DNA of 64,000 bases from contig DAOSDY010000005.1 in NCBI GenBank assembly GCA_035362835.1, positions 42,420-106,419 of the forward strand, read 5' to 3'. The DNA comes from Melioribacteraceae bacterium. Its GTDB lineage: Bacteria > Bacteroidota > Ignavibacteria > Ignavibacteriales > Melioribacteraceae. The position numbers and the translations under genes are program-made. A model generated the notes under the pieces. The model was not told where the DNA came from, did not search any database, and worked only from the letters and a program-made list of their open reading frames with translations. Positions 45,287 through 53,648 of this stretch are shown piece by piece; positions within the stretch are counted from its first letter, which is position 1, and every line of letters starts with the position of its first letter.

Positions 45287-46668
45287 TATTCAAACCTTTT
45301 CTCCAGAATGTTTACAAATTCTTCCATCTTCATTCCACGCGAGCCTTTAACCAGAATTACCGAGTTTTCGATCTCCTCATACTTCAGATAGAGAGAAAGT
45401 GCCTCGCGTAAATGGAAGTGAATTGATTTAATGTTTCTCTTCCTTAGTTGATCCGTCAGACTTCCCATTGCCTTACCTACGGTAAGGACAAACAGTTGTT
45501 TGTCGTATGTAAAAATTTTTGCAAGTTCTCTATGAATTTTTTCCGATTGCTTGCCTAACTCGAAGATATCCCCGAGTACAACGATTTTTAATTTAAAAGT
45601 TCTGATCCGTTTAACCAGATCGTAGGCTGCTGCAACAGAAGCCGGACTGGAGTTATAAGTATCGTCGATCAGTACAGCTTTATGAAACTTTTTAACATCG
45701 AGGCGGCCGTGAACCGGAGTTAATTTTTCCGCACCCTGCTTAATCAATTTACCAGAAAGTCCGACCTGTTTTGCTATTGCAGCCGCAGCCAGAAAATTCG
45801 CGGCATTCGATTGACCGTAAATGGGCAATGTGATTGGTCCGGAAGCTTGGTTAATCTTTATTATAGTGCGGCCGTCGTCTGTATAACCCAACAACTTTCC
45901 TTTAAGGTCCGGATTTTTATTGAAACCGTACGTTATCACATTCGGATACTTTTTAATATTCGAGGCGATTATCGGATCATCTGTGTTGGCAAGAATGATT
46001 CCGCCTCTTTTGGCAGTTTCGTCGAACAGAGCAGATTTTTCCCTGTAGATCATTTTTTTGTTTTTCAGAAACTCGATGTGTGAATCACCAATATTAGTTA
46101 TAAGAGAGAGATCGGGCCGTGAAATTTTTGCGGAATAAGGAATCTCGCCAATATGATTCGTTCCCTGTTCCAGAATAAGCATTTCACAATTTTCATCTGC
46201 AGATAAGATTGTAATAGGAACACCGATATGGTTGTTATTATTCGCTTCGGTTTTAACAACCTTATATTTTTCGTTAAGAAGAACAGCTGCAATTTCTTTA
46301 GTTGTAGTTTTTCCTGTGCTTCCTGTAATTGAAATCACTTTAGCATTCAGTTTGTCTCTCCATAAAGCAGCTAGGTCGCCAAGTGCTTTAACAGTATCTT
46401 CAACTGTAATTACAGGAATATTCAACGAACGGAATTTGTTATAATTCTTTTTGTTTATTAATACCGATCCGGCCCCTTTTTCAACTGCTTCCGGTATGAA
46501 ATTGTGCCCGTCGTATTTTTCACCTTTTATGGCAACAAAGATGGAGCCCCGCAGTTTTTTGCGGGAATCAATTTGAATTGATCTTGCCGGACTGTAATTA
46601 TCCGGATTATAAATAACCGCCGTCGGCAGATTAAAAATGTCTTCGATTGTAATTTTTATTTTGCCCAT
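45286..46668 (-). CDS. murF: UDP-MurNAc-tripeptide--D-alanyl-D-alanine ligase
   Basis: A 460-residue Mur ligase adding D-Ala-D-Ala. The N-terminal domain carries DSRKKLRGSIFVAIKGEKYDGHNFI, the P-loop is SITGSTGKTTTKEI, and the Mur centre has LEQGTNHIGEI (MurF-type), TNIGDSHIEF, IDDTYNSSPASVAAA (diagnostic) and VLGDIFELGKQS. It overlaps murE by 13 bases, an unusually long but coherent overlap. Confidence 0.97.
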   Translation of the reverse strand: MGKIKITIEDIFNLPTAVIYNPDNYSPARSIQIDSRKKLRGSIFVAIKGEKYDGHNFIPEAVEKGAGSVLINKKNYNKFRSLNIPVITVEDTVKALGDLAALWRDKLNAKVISITGSTGKTTTKEIAAVLLNEKYKVVKTEANNNNHIGVPITILSADENCEMLILEQGTNHIGEIPYSAKISRPDLSLITNIGDSHIEFLKNKKMIYREKSALFDETAKRGGIILANTDDPIIASNIKKYPNVITYGFNKNPDLKGKLLGYTDDGRTIIKINQASGPITLPIYGQSNAANFLAAAAIAKQVGLSGKLIKQGAEKLTPVHGRLDVKKFHKAVLIDDTYNSSPASVAAAYDLVKRIRTFKLKIVVLGDIFELGKQSEKIHRELAKIFTYDKQLFVLTVGKAMGSLTDQLRKRNIKSIHFHLREALSLYLKYEEIENSVILVKGSRGMKMEEFVNILEKRFE

Positions 46669-48137
46669 TCGTCCAGATATTTTTCTGAAATTTCTTTATC
46701 GGAGAAATGTTTCCTTACTCCGTTTATTTCCTGATAATTCTCATGTCCTTTTCCGGCAATCAGAACAACAGCATTATCCTCGCTCTCAAATATTGCTGCA
46801 CGAATAGCTTCTTCCCTGTTTTCTATTATTCTGTAATTATTATTTTTAATTCCCATCTGTATCTCGTTAATAATGAGATACGGATCTTCAGTTCTGGGAT
46901 TATCCGAAGTGACATAGACACGGTCGCTCATAGAAGAGGCAATTTCACCCATAAGCGGCCTTTTAGTTCTATCTCTGTCTCCGCCGCAGCCGAATACGGT
47001 GTAGACCGGCCGTTCTTTCCTAACGATATGATGAACAGCAAGAAGCGCCTGTTTAAGACTATCCGATGTATGGGAATAATCGATTATCACTTTTTTATTT
47101 TTTCTTGATACAATTTCAAATCTGCCCGGCACCTGTTTAGCCGCTTTGATTCCTTCAACGGCTGTGAGAGGATCGATTCCGTCGAGTAGAGCTACCGCAA
47201 ATGCCGAAGCGGCATTGTATGCATTAAAATGTCCCGCCAGTTTTGTTGATAGATTATATTCCTTCCCCTCATAAGTTATATTGAATGTAGTTCCGTCGAG
47301 ATCAAATTCAATACTGCCGATTTTGAAATCGGCTTTATCGGAGGTTCCGTAAGAGAATTTTTCAGCTTTGGAATCTTTTATAAGGAGTTTCGATTTAGGA
47401 TCATCCAGATTATATATCACATAACCATCGGGACCGATCATATCGAAGAGAATTTTTTTTGAATGAAGGTAATGTTCCTCCGTTTTATGGTAATCCATAT
47501 GATCGGAAGTAATGTTGGTAAAGACTCCCGCATGGAATTTAAGACAATCTGCACGGTGCAGATGCAGCGCATGCGAGGAGACTTCCATTGCACAATGAGT
47601 AGAACCGCTTTTGACCATTTCGTTAAGAAGGAAATTAATTTCATGCGACTGTGGTGTTGTAAGTAGTGTCTTTACTTCATTGCTGCCAATGTAATTCGCA
47701 ATTGTTCCGATGAGACCGGAATTGAATCCGGCATAGTCAAATACACTCTTGATATAGAAAGCTGTGGTTGTTTTTCCCTTAGTACCTGTAATCCCGATCA
47801 GTTTTAATTTACGGGAGGGTTCCTTATAAAATTGACTTGCAAACCTGGCCAGCGAGATTCTTGTATCATCAACAACTATTTTAACAGATCCGGAGTGAGC
47901 GAAGAGATGATCGGGTACCAGCTCGGGTTTGCTTAGTACAACTGCTGCAGCACCGCGGCTGATTACATCTGGTATGAATTTATGTCCGTCTGTTTTAAAT
48001 CCATCAATTGCAAAGAAAAGAGTTTTATTGCCGACAGTTCTTGAATCAATAGAGAGGGAGTCAATTTCCTTGAATTCTGCTCTACCCGAGACCTGGATAA
48101 CCTTAACCTTATTTAACAGTTCAGATAATTTCATCAA
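46656..48137 (-). CDS. murE: UDP-MurNAc-L-Ala-D-Glu--meso-diaminopimelate ligase
   Basis: A 493-residue Mur ligase adding the third stem-peptide residue. SIDSRTVGNKTLFFAIDGFKTDGHKFI opens the UDP-binding domain; GITGTKGKTTTAFYI is the P-loop; MEVSSHALHLHRADCLKF and FTNITSDHMDYH follow; and TSDNPRTEDP near residue 400 carries the DNPR signature that selects meso-diaminopimelate over lysine. The peptidoglycan is therefore expected to be DAP-type. The 3' end overlaps murF, and the start overlaps ftsI by four bases. Confidence 0.97.
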   Translation of the reverse strand: MMKLSELLNKVKVIQVSGRAEFKEIDSLSIDSRTVGNKTLFFAIDGFKTDGHKFIPDVISRGAAAVVLSKPELVPDHLFAHSGSVKIVVDDTRISLARFASQFYKEPSRKLKLIGITGTKGKTTTAFYIKSVFDYAGFNSGLIGTIANYIGSNEVKTLLTTPQSHEINFLLNEMVKSGSTHCAMEVSSHALHLHRADCLKFHAGVFTNITSDHMDYHKTEEHYLHSKKILFDMIGPDGYVIYNLDDPKSKLLIKDSKAEKFSYGTSDKADFKIGSIEFDLDGTTFNITYEGKEYNLSTKLAGHFNAYNAASAFAVALLDGIDPLTAVEGIKAAKQVPGRFEIVSRKNKKVIIDYSHTSDSLKQALLAVHHIVRKERPVYTVFGCGGDRDRTKRPLMGEIASSMSDRVYVTSDNPRTEDPYLIINEIQMGIKNNNYRIIENREEAIRAAIFESEDNAVVLIAGKGHENYQEINGVRKHFSDKEISEKYLDEWAK

Positions 48138-50155
48138 TTAATTCTGTTATTATTCAATTTACTTACAGGTTCGCATTTAATTAAGCACGTATCGCCGGGT
48201 GAAAACGGAGCACCCGGTTCGATGCTCTGTCCAACAACTTTTCCGGCACCCGAAATTTTGTATTCGAGCCCGAGTTCATTCAATTGAGCGATGGCATCCC
48301 TTAGTGAACGATTTTTAAGATCAGGCATTGTAGTTCTTGATTCATTAAAAATTCTCCTGGCGGTTGTCCGGTTCTTATTGTTTGCAGAAATGTTGAGATA
48401 ACTTTTTGATGTGGAAACCGGCGATGTCTTAAGATCAGCAATAAATTTATCGGCAATATTTTTATTCCGCTTAATCAATTTCTTTTCCGGTACAAGAGTC
48501 AGATCCGCATCAACTATTTTTCTTGCAACTTCCTTAAATATAGGAGCTGCAACGAGTCCGCCGTACTTACCTACCTGCGGGGCATTAACGAGAATAAGGC
48601 ACACAATTTTGGGATTATCCGCCGGAAAGAATCCGATAAACGACGAATTATGTTTTTTCCTTGAGTAGGAATTATCAATCAGCAATTGAGCTGTACCCGT
48701 TTTACCTCCGACGATAACATCATCCAGTTGAGCCGGTGTTCCAGTTCCATGTTCAACAACACCAACCATTAACTCCCTAATTAAATCCGAAGTTTCTTTC
48801 CTAATGACATTTCTGATTTTAACCGGATGTGTTTCTTCCAGAATTTTACCATTCTGATCCGAAACCGATTTCATGACAAACGGCTGATAAAGAGTACCGC
48901 CATTAATTAAAGAACTGAAAGCCGCTATCATCTGAAGAGGCGTAACCGAAATTTCATAACCGTATGAAAGAAAGGGTTTCGTAACGGCCGAGAAACTATT
49001 CGGTTTTTTAAGAAGTCCCGAAGCTTCTCCCGGAAGATCAATTGAAGTAGGATTGCCGAATCCGAAATCCCTTAAAAATTTATAAAACAAATCATCCGGA
49101 ATGCGATGTGAAAGTTTTGCCATTCCTACGTTACTCGATTGTTCAAGGATTTCCCGGACAGTTAAACTCGTATGCGGATGTGTGTCGGATATTTTTACTC
49201 CCTTGAAATAATACGTACCTTTTTCTGTGTCAATTATCTCGTCTGTCTTTGCCAGTTTCTGTTCAAACAGAATAGACATCGAGATTGATTTCATTGTAGA
49301 TCCGGGTTCATAAGTATCTGTAAGGAGCCGGTTTCTTCTAACCTGATCCGGGAATATTTCGTAGTTAGCGGGATCAAAGTCCGGTGAATTCGACATAGCA
49401 AGGATTTCGCCGGAATCAGGATTCATAATAATACCGACAGCGGATTCGCCTTCATATTTCTCCAATCCTTTAGATAATTCCTCTTCAAGAATCTGCTGAT
49501 AAGTTTTGTTTATAGTAAGTGTGATATTATTCCCGGCCGAAGGAGAGCGGGATTCGTTTTCATTAACGGAAACAATCCGTCCAAGCACATCTTTTTCAAA
49601 AACATAGTATCCGTCGGTACCGATTAGCTTTTCATTATAAACTTTTTCAACACCGTCCACACCGGTCATTTTCTTATCAACATATCCGAGAAGATGCGAA
49701 GCAAGGCTTCCGTAAGGATATACTCGTGAAAAATCCTCTTCATAAAACAGACCTTCTATTACAACTTTCTTAAGCTGAAGTGCTTTTTCCATCGGGACTT
49801 TTTTTTCGAGGCAGACATTTTTAAAACCGTTTTCGATCAGCGCGAGATAGTGATTTTTGTTTTTTCCGAACAATCCGGAGAAAAGAGATGCAACAGAATC
49901 CGCTTTTTGAGAATCGATCATACGGGTATCGACTAAGAAGGAGATATTATCACTTGTATAAGAGAGTACTTCACCGTTTCTGTCGGAAATAGTACCGCGA
50001 CCGGCTTTAACGGTTTGAGGTTTGTTCTGCTGTCTCCCGGCAATAAGTGAATAGTATTCATTTCCGGAGATCTGAATAACATAAAGCCTTACGCTAAGCG
50101 CAATGAAGCCGAAGAGGAGAATAAAAGTAATGATCAGGGCTCTTTTATTAATCAT
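48134..50155 (-). CDS. ftsI: Penicillin-binding protein, septal transpeptidase (FtsI/SpoVD type) with PASTA domain
   Basis: A 673-residue bitopic class B PBP. One membrane helix lies at about 5-25, then the dimerisation domain with GRGTISDRNGEVL, then the transpeptidase: nucleophile SxxK is Ser286-T-M-K289, SxN is SSN in QSSNVGM, and KTG is in GGKTGTAQ. The C-terminal 60 residues form one PASTA domain (MPDLKNRSLRDAIAQLNELGLEYKI on). PASTA on the septal PBP is usual in Gram-positives and occurs in the Bacteroidota/Chlorobi group, but not in E. coli FtsI. Cross-links septal wall together with FtsW. Overlaps ftsL by eight bases. Confidence 0.95.
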   Translation of the reverse strand: MINKRALIITFILLFGFIALSVRLYVIQISGNEYYSLIAGRQQNKPQTVKAGRGTISDRNGEVLSYTSDNISFLVDTRMIDSQKADSVASLFSGLFGKNKNHYLALIENGFKNVCLEKKVPMEKALQLKKVVIEGLFYEEDFSRVYPYGSLASHLLGYVDKKMTGVDGVEKVYNEKLIGTDGYYVFEKDVLGRIVSVNENESRSPSAGNNITLTINKTYQQILEEELSKGLEKYEGESAVGIIMNPDSGEILAMSNSPDFDPANYEIFPDQVRRNRLLTDTYEPGSTMKSISMSILFEQKLAKTDEIIDTEKGTYYFKGVKISDTHPHTSLTVREILEQSSNVGMAKLSHRIPDDLFYKFLRDFGFGNPTSIDLPGEASGLLKKPNSFSAVTKPFLSYGYEISVTPLQMIAAFSSLINGGTLYQPFVMKSVSDQNGKILEETHPVKIRNVIRKETSDLIRELMVGVVEHGTGTPAQLDDVIVGGKTGTAQLLIDNSYSRKKHNSSFIGFFPADNPKIVCLILVNAPQVGKYGGLVAAPIFKEVARKIVDADLTLVPEKKLIKRNKNIADKFIADLKTSPVSTSKSYLNISANNKNRTTARRIFNESRTTMPDLKNRSLRDAIAQLNELGLEYKISGAGKVVGQSIEPGAPFSPGDTCLIKCEPVSKLNNNRIN

Positions 50156-50468
50156 ATTTTCCGTTTGTAATTTTCTCTACCTGATTAATCTGTTCTTTTG
50201 ATACAACTATTGATTCAAGATTTTCAAAAGGCCGCTGCATACCTAGGGAATCAATGGCAAATTTTACAATTCGGTCTTCAGCCGAAAGTTTTTGGATCTC
50301 GACAAACAACGATTGAATTCTATTTTTCTTTTCGGCAAGAGACTCATTTTTATTCAGCCGTTCCCTGTTCATATTTTTTATTTCAGTAAGTGAAGCCACA
50401 TAAACAAAGAGAGCAACCGCAGCGGCGATAATTACCACAATAAAAATTTTCAATGAAGATCCTTTCAT
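50148..50468 (-). CDS. ftsL: Cell division protein FtsL-like
   Basis: A 106-residue bitopic protein with the FtsL layout: a short basic N-terminus, one membrane helix at about 7-27, and a periplasmic coiled-coil (about 30-70, with Leu/Asn/Ile heptads such as NRERLNKNESLAEKKNRIQSLFVEIQKL), followed by DSLGMQRPFENLE, the A-x-x-x-L-G-M-x-x-P/A ending common in FtsL. FtsL with FtsB and FtsQ activates FtsWI. The call rests on topology and position between rsmH (one base gap) and ftsI, because FtsL sequences diverge widely. Confidence 0.85.
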   Translation of the reverse strand: MKGSSLKIFIVVIIAAAVALFVYVASLTEIKNMNRERLNKNESLAEKKNRIQSLFVEIQKLSAEDRIVKFAIDSLGMQRPFENLESIVVSKEQINQVEKITNGKYD

Positions 50469-50469
50469 A

Positions 50470-51390
50470 TCAAGTCCTGACAGCGGCTCTCAATTTTGCA
50501 CTTCTTGATCTTTTATTTTCTTTGATTTCGTTTTCGCCTGGAAGAATTGGCTTTGAATTCACAATTCTTAATCTTTTTTCCTTGCCGCAGATGCAAACCG
50601 GAGTGCCGGGCGGACAAATGCATTCAAGGCTTTCGTACTTAAATTTTTCTTTAACAATTCTGTCTTCGAGGGAATGATAAGTAAGTACAACTATACTCCC
50701 GTTAATATTCAAAAGGTTGACAGCTTTATCTAAAAATATTTTTAATTCATCCAATTCATTATTCACATAGATTCTAAGAGCCTGAAAAACCCTTGATAAA
50801 GTTTTTGATTGAAATCTTTCGGGTACAATCTTTTCAATTATTTTTCGCAGTTGAAGCGTAGATTCGAATTTTTGTTTTTCCCTTTCTTCTGAAATGAGTC
50901 GGGCAATCTTACGGGCAAGTTTTTCTTCACCGTAATTCCAGATAATTTGTGAAATGAGTTCCTGAGAAAAATTATTCAGGATGTCTGAAGCAGGAGAACC
51001 TGCGTTTTTATTCATCCTTAGATCAAGGGGTGCATCTTCTCTAAAAGTAAAGCCCGATTCGATGTTATCGAGCTGATAGGAAGAAACCCCTAGATCTACA
51101 AAGATGCCGTCAAATTTTTCAATGAACTCAATTTTTGATATAGTATCGATATCGGAAAAACCTGTATTGTAGATAGCGATGCGTTTGTCGTGCTTGAATT
51201 TTTCTTTGCAAAAACCAAACGCTTCAAAATCTTTATCCGTTGCAACAAGTTTCCCTTTTTTGTGAAGCCGACTCAGTATTTCCGAAGAGTGCCCGCCAAA
51301 ACCTATTGTGCCGTCGAAATAAATTCCTTGAATATTACCAACTAATAAATCAACGCTCTCTTTTAAGAGAACCGGCACATGTTGATTCAT
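50470..51390 (-). CDS. rsmH: 16S rRNA (cytosine1402-N4)-methyltransferase
   Basis: A 306-residue SAM-dependent enzyme methylating N4 of C1402 in the decoding centre. Landmarks: HVPVLLKESVDLL, DGTIGFGGHSSEIL (SAM site), ATDKDFEAF, FVDLGVSSYQLDNIESGFTFREDAPLDLRMN (diagnostic), NYGEEKLARKIAR, SKTLSRVFQALRIYVNNELDELK, and TYHSLEDRIVK. Overlaps mraZ by four bases (ATGA), as in many dcw operons. Confidence 0.97.
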   Translation of the reverse strand: MNQHVPVLLKESVDLLVGNIQGIYFDGTIGFGGHSSEILSRLHKKGKLVATDKDFEAFGFCKEKFKHDKRIAIYNTGFSDIDTISKIEFIEKFDGIFVDLGVSSYQLDNIESGFTFREDAPLDLRMNKNAGSPASDILNNFSQELISQIIWNYGEEKLARKIARLISEEREKQKFESTLQLRKIIEKIVPERFQSKTLSRVFQALRIYVNNELDELKIFLDKAVNLLNINGSIVVLTYHSLEDRIVKEKFKYESLECICPPGTPVCICGKEKRLRIVNSKPILPGENEIKENKRSRSAKLRAAVRT

Positions 51391-51836
51391 TTCGGTTTTT
51401 TCTGCATCACCTGTTTAGCGATTTCAGCAAACGGTTTTAAATTTTCCTTTTTATGCGATTCATAAACCGCTGGATTCCAGATTTCGATTTTTTTATTCTG
51501 ACCAAGGATCAGAACATCCTTGTCGATACCCGCAAACTCAAGAAGGTTTTTAGGAACGAGTAGACGTGCCTGAGAATCGAGTTTATCTTCAGCAGCTAAT
51601 TCGAGCAACATTCTTTTAAATGCCGACTCATCTGGATCAAAATCATCGAGTTGATTAATTCTAACGAGCACTTCATTTTTCCAGGAATCCTGCGGATAGA
51701 TATCGATACACTGAACAATGCCCCTTGTAATAATAAATGTATCGTTGGCTTCCTGAGTTACGTATTTACGGAATCGTGCCGGTATGCTGATCCGACCCTT
51801 TGAATCGACCGAGTATTTAAAGCTGCCTAAAAACAT
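51387..51836 (-). CDS. mraZ: Transcriptional regulator MraZ
   Basis: A 149-residue protein with two AbrB-like MraZ domains: FLGSFKYSVDSKGRISIPARFRKYV at the start and LDSQARLLVPKNLLEFAGI about 80 residues on. MraZ forms ring oligomers and represses its own operon in the bacteria where it has been tested. The ATG at 51836 has GGTGGAG upstream and gives the canonical MFLG start. A longer frame to 51914 would begin inside the -35 box and is discounted. First gene of the dcw operon. Confidence 0.95.
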   Translation of the reverse strand: MFLGSFKYSVDSKGRISIPARFRKYVTQEANDTFIITRGIVQCIDIYPQDSWKNEVLVRINQLDDFDPDESAFKRMLLELAAEDKLDSQARLLVPKNLLEFAGIDKDVLILGQNKKIEIWNPAVYESHKKENLKPFAEIAKQVMQKKPK

Positions 51837-51843
51837 TCTCCAC

Positions 51844-51877
51844 CACTCTTTGGGAAAATTAAACACTATTACCCACT
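51844..51877 (-). promoter_or_regulatory. mraZ: AGTG repeat boxes, probable MraZ operator
   Basis: On the minus strand, AGTG boxes occur at 51877-51874 (AGTGGGTAAT), 51867-51864 (AGTGTTTAAT) and 51847-51844 (AGTGGTGGAG), that is, at 10- and 20-base steps between the -10 element and the mraZ start codon. MraZ of other bacteria binds short direct repeats with about 10-base periodicity in front of mraZ. The positional match is good; binding is inferred. Confidence 0.55.
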
Positions 51878-51884
51878 TGCATGC

Positions 51885-51914
51885 AAAATAACTGATTTTG
51901 TATGGGATTGTCAA
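51885..51914 (-). promoter_or_regulatory. Sigma-70-type promoter of the dcw operon
   Basis: On the minus strand a perfect TTGACA (51914-51909) and TATTTT (51890-51885) are separated by 18 bases, about 50 bases upstream of the mraZ start. This is the only strong promoter-like pair found between the tRNA gene and mraZ. The remaining sequence of this 275-base gap (51915-52110) is AT-rich and shows nothing else recognisable. Confidence 0.7.
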
Positions 51915-52110
51915 GATTTTTTTTCTAAAAAATCCAAAAAGATCAGGATTTTGACATAACGCAACAATGAGGGAGAAAACTGGATTTTAGGAATTTAAAG
52001 GCTACCTAAATAAAGTCAACACTGAATTGATAACGAGTATTAGAATTAAAGATCAAGGATAGAATTAGGGAGGATGATTAATCTTGATTTGTGGGAAGTA
52101 AAGAATTGAG

Positions 52111-52183
52111 AGCCACCTATAGGACTCGAACCTACGACCCGCTCATTACGAATGAGCTGCTCTACCAGCTGAGCTAAGGTGGC
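52111..52183 (-). tRNA. tRNA-Thr (anticodon CGT)
   Basis: A 73-base cloverleaf on the minus strand: acceptor GCCACCT pairs with AGGTGGC and the discriminator is T. The D-arm is GCTC-AGCTGGTA-GAGC. The anticodon stem GCTCA/TGAGC encloses TTCGTAA with anticodon CGT at 52150-52148. The T-arm is GTAGG-TTCGAGT-CCTAT, with one non-Watson-Crick pair. CCA is not encoded. It reads ACG threonine codons. Confidence 0.95.
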
Positions 52184-52194
52184 TTAAGGAAATA

Positions 52195-52290
52195 TTATCT
52201 CAATTTCTTTTTGTGACGATTTTTACGCAAACGTTTTTTCCGTTTGTGTGTTGCCATTTTATGGCGTTTTCTTTTTCTGCCGCAAGGCAT
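52195..52290 (-). CDS. 31-residue mS38/COX24-like (AURKAIP1-domain) basic ribosomal-type protein
   Basis: A 31-codon frame from ATG at 52290 to TAA at 52195, with a strong GGAGGT seven bases before the start. The product begins MPCGRKRKRHKMATHKRKK and is about two thirds Lys, Arg and His. This matches the tiny COX24/AURKAIP1-domain proteins annotated next to translation genes in Bacteroidota and relatives, homologous to the C-terminus of mitochondrial ribosomal protein mS38. A structural role in the small ribosomal subunit is inferred from that homology. It lies 11 bases from the tRNA-Thr gene and 12 bases after the TPR gene. Confidence 0.82.
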   Translation of the reverse strand: MPCGRKRKRHKMATHKRKKRLRKNRHKKKLR

Positions 52291-52302
52291 GTTGTACCTC
52301 CA

Positions 52303-53079
52303 TTAGTGTGAATTAATTAATTCCTGCGCCCGTTTACCGACATCGCTATTAGGATTAATGGCGACCGCCTTCTTCCACCAATCAACAGCTTCATCGTGCA
52401 TACCTGCCGATAAGGAAACGATGCCAATATTCAAGTGAGCAATCTGATGTTTCGGTTGAAATTTGAGTGCGTCTTTCATAAACCTCAGAGCATCATCATA
52501 TTTTCCAAGTTCATAATAACAGACACCCATATCAACCAGAACGTCAGCATTTTTCGGGTCTATCTTTAGATATTCCTGATATTTTTCTATAGCTCTTGGT
52601 TTTAAGCCAGAATCATTCAGAAGGTGAGCAAGTTCAAGTAGTTTCGATTTATCCGGTTTTACTTTTAATTCCTCTTCAAGCGAATTTATTCTTTGAAGAT
52701 ACTGGAGATCAACGCCGCTATGAACATCATCAGTATTTTGAGCAGAAGATGAAACGGATCCCCCGTTATCAATAACACCCGAAGAAAAGATAATTACCAT
52801 TCCAACTAACAAAAGGGAAAAAGCGACATAGAAAAGCTTTACAAAAGAAATCTTTTTTAAATCGGAAGTATTTTTCTTAGTGTTCTCTTTCGATTTCCTT
52901 CCGGAAAAATTTTCATTTTTCAGATCTTTGCTTTTACTTTCAATCCCTTTTGTACCTCTACTGGAGTCGGACTTGGTTTTTTTCTTAAGAACGACACCAC
53001 AACTTGAACAGAAGTTATCATTTACATCAACTTCTTCGCCGCAAACTGAACAATTTATTTTTTCTGGAAATGTAGTCAT
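52303..53079 (-). CDS. Zinc-ribbon, single-pass membrane TPR protein
   Basis: About 258 residues. The N-terminal zinc ribbon has two CxxC knuckles (CSVCGEEVDVNDNFCSSCG) within the first 30 residues. A Lys/Ser-rich linker follows, then one membrane helix (about residues 80-102: FVKLFYVAFSLLLVGMVIIF) and, after a short coiled segment, two or three TPR units (about 155-250; ALRFMKDALKFQPKHQIAHLNIGIVSLSAGMHDEAVDWWKKAVAINP). The ribbon would be cytosolic and the TPRs periplasmic. Partners unknown. I use the ATG at 53079; a TTG two codons upstream is the alternative. It lies between the HU gene and the mS38-like gene. Confidence 0.75.
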   Translation of the reverse strand: MTTFPEKINCSVCGEEVDVNDNFCSSCGVVLKKKTKSDSSRGTKGIESKSKDLKNENFSGRKSKENTKKNTSDLKKISFVKLFYVAFSLLLVGMVIIFSSGVIDNGGSVSSSAQNTDDVHSGVDLQYLQRINSLEEELKVKPDKSKLLELAHLLNDSGLKPRAIEKYQEYLKIDPKNADVLVDMGVCYYELGKYDDALRFMKDALKFQPKHQIAHLNIGIVSLSAGMHDEAVDWWKKAVAINPNSDVGKRAQELINSH

Positions 53080-53089
53080 ATTCAATATT

Positions 53090-53398
53090 CTAGCTTTCCT
53101 GTTCTATACTCAACTCTTTCATTCCGGAATCGACCGCACTTTTAAAATCCTTGGAAAATTTAAAGACAGGGACAAAGTGATCGCCAACGTACACTTTTTC
53201 ACCTGTTCTAGGATTACGGGCATACCGGGCATTTTTCTTTTTAACTTTATAACTGCCAAATCCTCTGATTTCAATCCCTTTTCCCTCTCTCAAAGCATGG
53301 ATCACAGTATTCAAAAATCCTTCGATTATTGCTTCGGTCTCCAGTTTTGTAAGACCGGTCCCTAAAGCGACTTTCTCAACTATGTCGGCTTTTGTCAT
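53090..53398 (-). CDS. HU/IHF-family DNA-binding protein
   Basis: A 102-residue histone-like protein. It has the dimerising helices (MTKADIVEKVALGTGLTKLETEAIIEGFLN), then EIRGFGSYKVKKKNARYARNPRTGEKVYV, the beta-arm with the conserved RNPRTGE and the intercalating Pro. Length is slightly longer than HU because of a C-terminal extension ending in an acidic tail. Bends DNA and compacts the nucleoid. The ATG at 53398 is preceded by AGAGGAAGA. It is the first gene of the minus-strand run ending at the tRNA. Confidence 0.95.
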   Translation of the reverse strand: MTKADIVEKVALGTGLTKLETEAIIEGFLNTVIHALREGKGIEIRGFGSYKVKKKNARYARNPRTGEKVYVGDHFVPVFKFSKDFKSAVDSGMKELSIEQES

Positions 53399-53648
53399 AT
53401 TCTTCCTCTGTTTACTTCAATACTTAATTTTTAGCGTGGCAAAATATCAATAATCGTATTAAAATCCAACGGCAAAAGGAGTTAGCGGAATTTATAAGAA
53501 GAAAAAATTACTTCGTCATAACATAGTAGATGTCCCAAAGCAATACACTTTCCTGAATTTAGAATTCTTAAGCTTTGAAAATTGCCTGAAACACAAAAAA
53601 AATTGTGGTATGGTGTTTGAATGATTAATGTGGAATTAAGAGGAAAAT

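Noticed and set aside
51837..51914. 26-codon N-terminal extension of MraZ
   Set aside because: It would start with TTG inside the -35 box and run through the promoter and AGTG boxes; the ATG at 51836 has a ribosome site and gives the family-standard MFLG start.
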